64,000 bases of DNA, from the NCBI GenBank assembly GCA_934045075.1, contig OW203732.1, forward strand, positions 20,067,889-20,131,888, in the 5' to 3' direction. The position numbers were made by a program, and so were the translations under genes. Below, piece by piece: positions 59,212 through 64,000 of this stretch (positions within the stretch are counted from its first letter, which is position 1; the number at the start of each line of letters is the position of its first letter). The notes beneath the pieces were generated by a model. It was given only the letters and a program-made list of their open reading frames with translations, did no database searches and was not told where the DNA came from. This DNA comes from Yponomeuta sedellus. Its lineage: Eukaryota; Arthropoda; Insecta; Lepidoptera; Yponomeutidae.

Positions 59212-59432
59212 TAACGAATGCATCCGACAGAGAACCAAAGTTATCGACATAGCTTAGAGAATTAGCGAGCTGAAGGGGCCCTATCTTGTGGAGAACCGAC
59301 AACCGTTGGAGTAAACGTGTTCTTGAGTAAAGACCGCGACTCGGCAAACGTAGTGTAGGACGCCTTTCGACCAGGTGGGATAGCGTGCAATGTCCAGCAG
59401 TGGACTAATATAGCCTGAAGAAGAAGAAGAAG
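59212..59432 (+). pseudogene. RTE-like LINE C-terminus and 3' UTR
   Basis: CGTAACGAATGCATCCGACA, GTTATCGACATAGCTTAGAG, GGAGAACCGACAACCGTTGG, AGACCGCGACTCGGCAAACG and CGACCAGGTGGGAT. A deletion removes the WMRQAED part, then AATGTCCAGCAGTGGACTAA and GAAGAAGAAGAAGAG. Confidence 0.75.
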
Positions 59433-59561
59433 AGAGAATCAAACCCTTGGCATCAAATTTGTTATCAAATTGTCAGAAAACTAAGGAACCTCTAGATTCT
59501 AGACGCTTCTGGCTCTCCTGACAATTTGTGGCGGATCAATATTTCTTCGTAAATTTATGTA

Positions 59562-59735
59562 CAAATAATGAAATGAAATGAAATGAAATGAAATGAAAAG
59601 GTTTTATTCAAAGTAGCACAGAAACTGCGGCTTAATGAACGTTACAATTCAAACTAGGTGTCCATTTCAAAATCTAGATCATTTAGGAGAAAAAATGGAC
59701 AAAAAAACTCCTAACTTAGTCTTTTCAAAAGTCCT
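59562..59735 (-). mobile_element. 3' end of a retroelement with TTTCA tail
   Basis: Reverse of 53560-53760: (ATGAA)n at 59566-59599, AAAGGTTTTATTCAAAGTAG, GCACAGAAACTGCGGCTTAA, GAACGTTACAATTCAAACTA, TCCATTTCAAAATCTAGATC. The LTR element begins ~13 bp to its right. Confidence 0.6.
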
Positions 59736-59747
59736 TAATTAACATAG

Positions 59748-60043
59748 TGTGGCAACATTGTAATTATCGTTCACTCACGGGCACGATGGATTTCCATCGA
59801 TTGACCGCTCACTCATTCAATTCAATCATTCACTCGGTAACTCGGTCAATCGTTCTTCTCTCCGCTACGTCTGTGACAGCAGGACGTGCTCGTGGGATTT
59901 TTGGTTATAAAGAGACGCTATAACCTCAGGTGAATAGGAAACTATTTCTGATTGTCATTGTATTTGCTGTTGTGTGCTGGTGTGAAATAAAAGCCTTAAT
60001 TTTGTAAAGAGACTGACGTTATTGACGCCGCCATCCTCTAAAG
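59748..60043 (+). mobile_element. 5' LTR of CsRn1/Kabuki-type Ty3/gypsy element
   Basis: It starts TGTGGCAACATTG and runs to the primer-binding site at 60044. It holds a TATA-like GGTTATAAAGAGACG near 59903 and a polyadenylation signal AATAAA near 59986. The 3' edge (TCTAAAG) lacks the usual CA, so the exact ends are uncertain by a few bases. The matching 3' LTR lies outside the window. Confidence 0.7.
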
Positions 60044-60057
60044 TGGTGACCCCTGAC
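60044..60057 (+). promoter_or_regulatory. Primer-binding site, tRNA-Trp-like
   Basis: TGGTGACCCCTGAC pairs, through TGGTGACCCC, with the 3' end of insect tRNA-Trp (GGGGTCACCA). This is the primer expected for the CsRn1/Kabuki group, in agreement with the gag and pol evidence. Confidence 0.7.
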
Positions 60058-61122
60058 AGAACACTGTCACGCGAGGTTTTTGTTACGCCGCCGCTCCGTC
60101 GCACCGCGTTCATACGATGACGCTCAACAGAAAATGGGGCTAATCGGCCCTGCCCCGCTGCTGCTCCGCTGCCACGCCGCGCCGCCCTGCGCCGCTAGGC
60201 GCTTAGTTCAGCGCGCCGCCACGCGGCCGCCGCACTGCGCCGCCACGCGGGCGCCGCCCTGCGCCGCCAAGCGTTCGCTCCATCGCGCCGCCACGCGGCC
60301 GCCGCACCGCGCCGCCCACGGCAGCCGCCGCCACGCGCCACCGCGCTGCCACACGGCGCCCGCGCCACCGCGCTGCCACACGGCGCCCGCTCCGCCGCGC
60401 TGCCACGCGGCACCCGCGCTGCCACGCGGCGCCCGCTCCACCGCGCTGCCACGCAGCCGCCGCCCCGCGCCACCGCGCTGCCACGCGGCGCCCGCGCTGC
60501 CACGCGGCGCCTGCTCCACCGCGCTGCCACGCGGCCGCCGCCTCGCGCCACCGCGCTGCCACGCGCCTGCCGCGCCCGACCTTTCGTGCTGCCCGCCCTG
60601 CTAAGCCCACGCTGAGTGCCTGCCGCGCCGACGCGGCGCGCGCCCTCTGAGCCACGCCGCTTGTGCCCGCCGCGCCCGCCGCATCGGCGACGCTCGCACC
60701 GCTTGCGCTGCTCGTGCCTGCGCCGACGTTGCGCGCGCCCTTGTGCCACGCTGCTTAAGACCGCGTCCGCCGCACCGGCGCCGCCGCACGTGCCGCTCGT
60801 GCCAGCACTTGCCGCGCCGGCGCCGTTTGTGCCGCGCCGGCAGCACTGGCATCACCTGCACCTACACCTCACGCCGCGCCGCGCTGAGTGGCGCCGTCGA
60901 CGACTGATCCTCCGCCTACGCGCACCCGGCACCCGTTGCTGCGACGTGCGACGCGTCCTGCCTGCCATCCGGCCACGCGCGCCCGGATCGATGGCCGGCT
61001 GCCACGGGACATCGTGAACCTCGTTTACAACGGACGCGGGGTAACCCTCACTGTATTTCGCTAACTTTATACTTAGATTATCCTATTTTTAGGTTATTTA
61101 GTTAGTGTATTTACCAATCAAA
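60058..61122 (+). other. GC-rich leader between primer site and gag
   Basis: From about 60080 to 61018 the sequence is extremely GC-rich, unlike the rest of this AT-rich window. It consists largely of variant repeats of GCCGCGCTGCCACGCGGC and GCGCCCGC words, with a second, more diverse part from 60605. All open frames are Ala/Arg/Pro-rich on several strands and frames, as expected from composition, so none is called a gene. The last ~100 bp before gag are AT-rich again. Confidence 0.75.
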
Positions 61123-61932
61123 ATGTTGCCAGTAACGAAATCACTTGACAGTAGTGTGCAGGACGGTCGGGATAGGTATGAGGGACCGCAGGTTGCCAAG
61201 GTGGCATGTAAGCTACCACCATTTTGGTCAGGAAAGCCAACCTCGTGGTTTAGTCAGGCAGAGGCATGTTTCGCCTTAGCTGGTATCACAGCGGAGGACA
61301 CTAAATATAACCACATTGTGGCCAGCCTCACCGAGTCCGTGATAGACGTGGTAGAAGAGGTAGTGAACAACCCACCGGCCGAGAACAAGTACACTCATTT
61401 AAAGTCAGAGCTAATAAGTAGGCTCTCATTATCTAAGGAAAAAAGATTAGCACAATTGTTAGGGGATGAGGAATTGGGTGACCGGAGGCCTACCCAGTTT
61501 CTCAGACACCTTCGGACCTTGGCAGGGACTAGCATAGGGGACGACTCCATTGTACGCCAGCTGTGGCTCCGCCGCCTGCCGGAGCATATCCAGGCCATAC
61601 TGGCTGCTCAGGCAGACCTACCATTAGATAAGGTGGCCGAGCTTGCAGACCGAATCGCGGAGGTTTCGCCCTCTACCAGAGTCATCTGCGCGACCACTGC
61701 TCCGGACCCTCTTCAGGACCTTGCCCGCCAGGTAAGTGAGCTGACTCGCCAGGTGGCAGCACTGCAGAGAAGCAGGTCGCGCAACCGATCTCCATCAGCG
61801 ACTCCAAACCGATCCAGAGGGGCTACACCAACGCGAAATGGATGGTGTTGGTACCACAAACGTTTTAGAACAAAGGCCACAAAGTGCACTGGTAATTGCA
61901 GTTTCACGGAAAACACCCGGAGCAGTCAGTAG
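61123..61932 (+). CDS. Gag of CsRn1-type LTR retrotransposon
   Basis: The start ATG at 61123 has an A-rich context (CAAAATG); the open frame also extends 6 codons upstream without ATG. The 269-residue product has a capsid-like region ([50 protein letters not shown]) and an Arg/Ser-rich linker. It ends with a C-x2-H-x9-C-x3-C motif, C242-W-Y-H245...C255...C259. This CHCC variant, with CWYH and F, K-C spacing, marks Gag of the CsRn1/Kabuki lineage, in place of the usual CCHC knuckle. Gag would assemble the virus-like particle and bind the element RNA. It overlaps pol by ~37 bp, with pol in the -1 frame. Confidence 0.85.
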   Translation: MLPVTKSLDSSVQDGRDRYEGPQVAKVACKLPPFWSGKPTSWFSQAEACFALAGITAEDTKYNHIVASLTESVIDVVEEVVNNPPAENKYTHLKSELISRLSLSKEKRLAQLLGDEELGDRRPTQFLRHLRTLAGTSIGDDSIVRQLWLRRLPEHIQAILAAQADLPLDKVAELADRIAEVSPSTRVICATTAPDPLQDLARQVSELTRQVAALQRSRSRNRSPSATPNRSRGATPTRNGWCWYHKRFRTKATKCTGNCSFTENTRSSQ

Positions 61933-63173
61933 TGGCGGCTACTGACTGTCTTCCTGCTGGCCGCCGCATCTTCGTTACCGAACAACGCACTAAACGTCGG
62001 TACCTCATTGATACTGGATCGGACCTCTGCTGCGCACCTCGCAGCTGGTTCCCAGGTCGCAAGCAGTCGCAGGACTATGGCCTAACAGCTGCGAATGGCA
62101 GCAGCATTAGAACATATGGTTTGGTTTCCCTACATCTCAATTTAGGTCTTCGACGCGAGTTTGTGTGGCAGTTTGTCATAGCGGATGTTGACATTGCCAT
62201 AATTGGCTCAGATTTCTTGGCTCATTACCATCTTCTGCCGGACTGCCGTACCAAGAGGTTAGTGGACGCTTCTACTGGACTCTCCTCGCCTGCTACCAGC
62301 GCTACAACTGACCAGGCCAGTATTAAGTCCATAATCTCCGGAAACTCGAGTTTCACACAATTGCTAGCCGAGTTCCCCGATATAACTCGCCCGCACGGCC
62401 TCCCAAGAGTGATCAAACATGAGACTGTACACCACATTAATACTACTAGCGGCCCACCCGTCTCCTGCCGTCCCCGCCGCCTGGCTCCTCAGAAACTTAC
62501 TGAGGCCAAGAAGGAGTTCGAGGACATGGTGAGTTCCGGGACAGCGAGGCTCTCCAAGAGTTCATGGTCCTCTCCATTGCATATGGCCCCTAAGAAGGAA
62601 GACGCCTGGCGTCCATGCGGCGATTACCGCGCCCTGAATGCCAGGACCATCCCTGACTGCTATCCGGTACGGCACATTAATGATTTTTCTCACAATTTAG
62701 CCGGAGCCACGATATTCAGCACGATAGATTTAGTTAAAGCCTATCATCAAATCCCTGTGAGCGACCCTGATATTCCCAAAACAGCTATCACAACCCCCTT
62801 TGGGCTTTTTGAATTTCCTTTTATGACATTTGGTCTGCGCAATGCCGGCCAGACGTTCCAGAGATTTATTGATGAGGTTACTCGGGGACTGCAATTCTGT
62901 TTTCCTTATGTCGATGACATTTTAGTCTATTCAAAGGACAAAAGTCAACACATAGAGCATCTCCGAATTCTTTTTCAACGTTTGCAGGATTATGGGGTCG
63001 TAGTAAATCCAGCTAAGTGCATCTTAGGAGCTAGTGAGGTATTATTCTTAGGTTTTCATATCACCGCAGAAGGTACTCGTCCTCCCCCAGACCGCATAAA
63101 AGCCCTTGTAGATTATGCCCCTCCCAAAACTGTTCAAGGCATGCGTCGATTTCTGGGAATGATGAACTTTTAG
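61896..63173 (+). CDS. Pol, protease and reverse transcriptase part
   Basis: This frame has no ATG at its start, so it is probably made by -1 frameshifting from gag. Residues 39-42 (numbered from 61896) are DTGS, the aspartic protease active site, in the context [10 protein letters not shown]. The reverse transcriptase begins near residue 175 and contains [75 protein letters not shown] (YVDD at 338-341) and LGFHITAEG. It then reaches a TAG stop at 63171-63173 in the FLGMMNF context, where the family has a Tyr codon. All known RT motifs are intact, so a single nonsense change is the visible break. Confidence 0.85.
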   Translation: MQFHGKHPEQSVVAATDCLPAGRRIFVTEQRTKRRYLIDTGSDLCCAPRSWFPGRKQSQDYGLTAANGSSIRTYGLVSLHLNLGLRREFVWQFVIADVDIAIIGSDFLAHYHLLPDCRTKRLVDASTGLSSPATSATTDQASIKSIISGNSSFTQLLAEFPDITRPHGLPRVIKHETVHHINTTSGPPVSCRPRRLAPQKLTEAKKEFEDMVSSGTARLSKSSWSSPLHMAPKKEDAWRPCGDYRALNARTIPDCYPVRHINDFSHNLAGATIFSTIDLVKAYHQIPVSDPDIPKTAITTPFGLFEFPFMTFGLRNAGQTFQRFIDEVTRGLQFCFPYVDDILVYSKDKSQHIEHLRILFQRLQDYGVVVNPAKCILGASEVLFLGFHITAEGTRPPPDRIKALVDYAPPKTVQGMRRFLGMMNF

Positions 63174-64000
63174 CGTCGTTTTATCCCTCACGCTGCTAAG
63201 AATCAAGCACCATTGGTTAACGCACTCACGGAGCTCCAAGGGAAAGGTGCGAAGCCATTCATATGGACACCTGACCTCCTTCAGAGTTTTGCGGCCTGCA
63301 AGGAGAGCCTAGCTCAAGCTACCTTGCTGCAGCACCCCGTGCTTGACGCTCCGCTCGGTCTTTTCACTGACGCGTCGAGCATCCACATTGGTGCTTGTCT
63401 ACAACAGTTGGTTAACGGTCAGTACGTCCCTCTAGCTTTCTTCAGCAAGAAGCTTACACCGAAGCAAATTGAGTGGCCGGCCTACTACCGGGAGCTGCTC
63501 GCCGTTTACGAGAGCGTGCAACATTTCCGGCATATACTGCAGGTCCAGCATGCCACGATTTTCACTGACCACAAACCGCTGCTGTACGCTTTCGTCCAGC
63601 GGCGAGAAAAGCTACCCCCTCCACAGCTTAACCAGCTATCCTTTATCAGCCAATTTACCACGGACATCAAGTATATAAAAGGTGAGGACAATGTGGTAGC
63701 TGATACGATGTCACGTATAGAAGCCATCGCGCTCGAGCAGGACTACGAAGCCCTAGCAAAATCACAGGAGACTGACACCGAGCTCGCAACACTGACTGGT
63801 TCCTCTGGACTGAGCTTGACTAAGGTAAATATTCCAGGAACCAATGTCTATGTCACTTGCGACGTATCCTCGGGAAAAGCTCGCCCGTACCTAACTCCCT
63901 GGTTTCGCCGTGCGGTGTTCGACAAGTTGCACAACCTGAGTCACCCCGGCGCAAGGGCAACAACCAAGCTGGTTACCGAGCGGTACGTATGGCCATCAGT
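63174..64000 (+). pseudogene. Pol, RNase H and start of integrase (after premature stop)
   Basis: In phase with the previous entry and open to the window end. RRFIP follows the stop directly, and FTDASSIHIGACLQQ (near 63363) carries the first RNase H Asp. FFSKKLT, RELLAVYESVQHFRHI, FTDHKPL and IKGEDNVVADTMSR follow in the usual order for Ty3/gypsy RNase H. From about 63920, KLHNLSHPGARATTK and TERYVWP are the first part of the integrase zinc finger (His-His side). The rest of the integrase, the second LTR and any flank lie beyond 64000. Confidence 0.8.

Noticed and set aside
60080..60861. Ala/Arg-rich proteins in the GC-rich leader
   Set aside because: Long frames occur on both strands and several registers because stop codons are rare in GC-rich sequence. 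No frame has a start context, domain or conservation signal.

Overview
The window looks like a gene-free, repeat-saturated stretch of an insect nuclear genome, most probably a moth or butterfly. This is judged from family content recognised by eye: RTE-like LINE 3' ends, a Ty3/gypsy element of the CsRn1/Kabuki type, a piggyBac relic, a Harbinger-type MITE, Penelope-like elements and several tRNA-like SINEs, all of kinds common in Lepidoptera. No convincing host protein gene, genuine tRNA gene or genuine rRNA gene was found. The coding content is fragments of transposable-element proteins, mostly broken. Species and chromosome cannot be read from the sequence; a heterochromatic or W-like location is only an inference.

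Layout. 1-8 kb: a compound (GATA)/(GGTA) microsatellite, a SINE with a 5S-rRNA-like head, an RTE-like LINE end and fold-back elements. 8.26-9.56 kb: a 5'-truncated Penelope-like element with a GIY-YIG coding end and inverted terminal copies, inside target-site duplications. 10-19 kb: nested SINEs, LINE C-terminal fragments, a 209-bp (CATA)n tract attached to a LINE tail, a second Penelope fragment and a two-unit tandem array of a ~310-bp tRNA-like repeat. 20.9-25.3 kb: a ~4.45-kb palindrome with ~1.5-kb arms that are internally repetitive and carry six copies of a CTCF-like motif. 26-38 kb: SINEs, LINE ends, a Harbinger MITE, hairpin MITEs, an LTR-retrotransposon remnant and a second, larger array of the tRNA-like repeat. 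39.4-41 kb: a LINE 3' half with a restriction-like endonuclease signature. 42.6-44 kb: a piggyBac deletion derivative with recognisable ends. 44.7-45.6 kb: a 5S SINE interrupted by a Penelope element with a 12-bp duplication. 52.0-52.5 kb: a MITE carrying a six-unit 54-bp minisatellite. 59.75-64 kb: the 5' part of a CsRn1-type LTR retrotransposon (LTR, tRNA-Trp-like primer site, very GC-rich leader, gag, pol), running off the window.

How it works together: the SINEs appear to be pol III heads (5S-like or tRNA-like) joined to bodies and tails that in part match LINE 3' ends in the same window, so the RTE-like LINEs are the likely source of their retrotransposition machinery. Element boundaries were set by eye from terminal motifs, inverted repeats and target-site duplications, so most are good to about 5-20 bp and some are looser. 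Family names are recognition-based and were not checked against a database.
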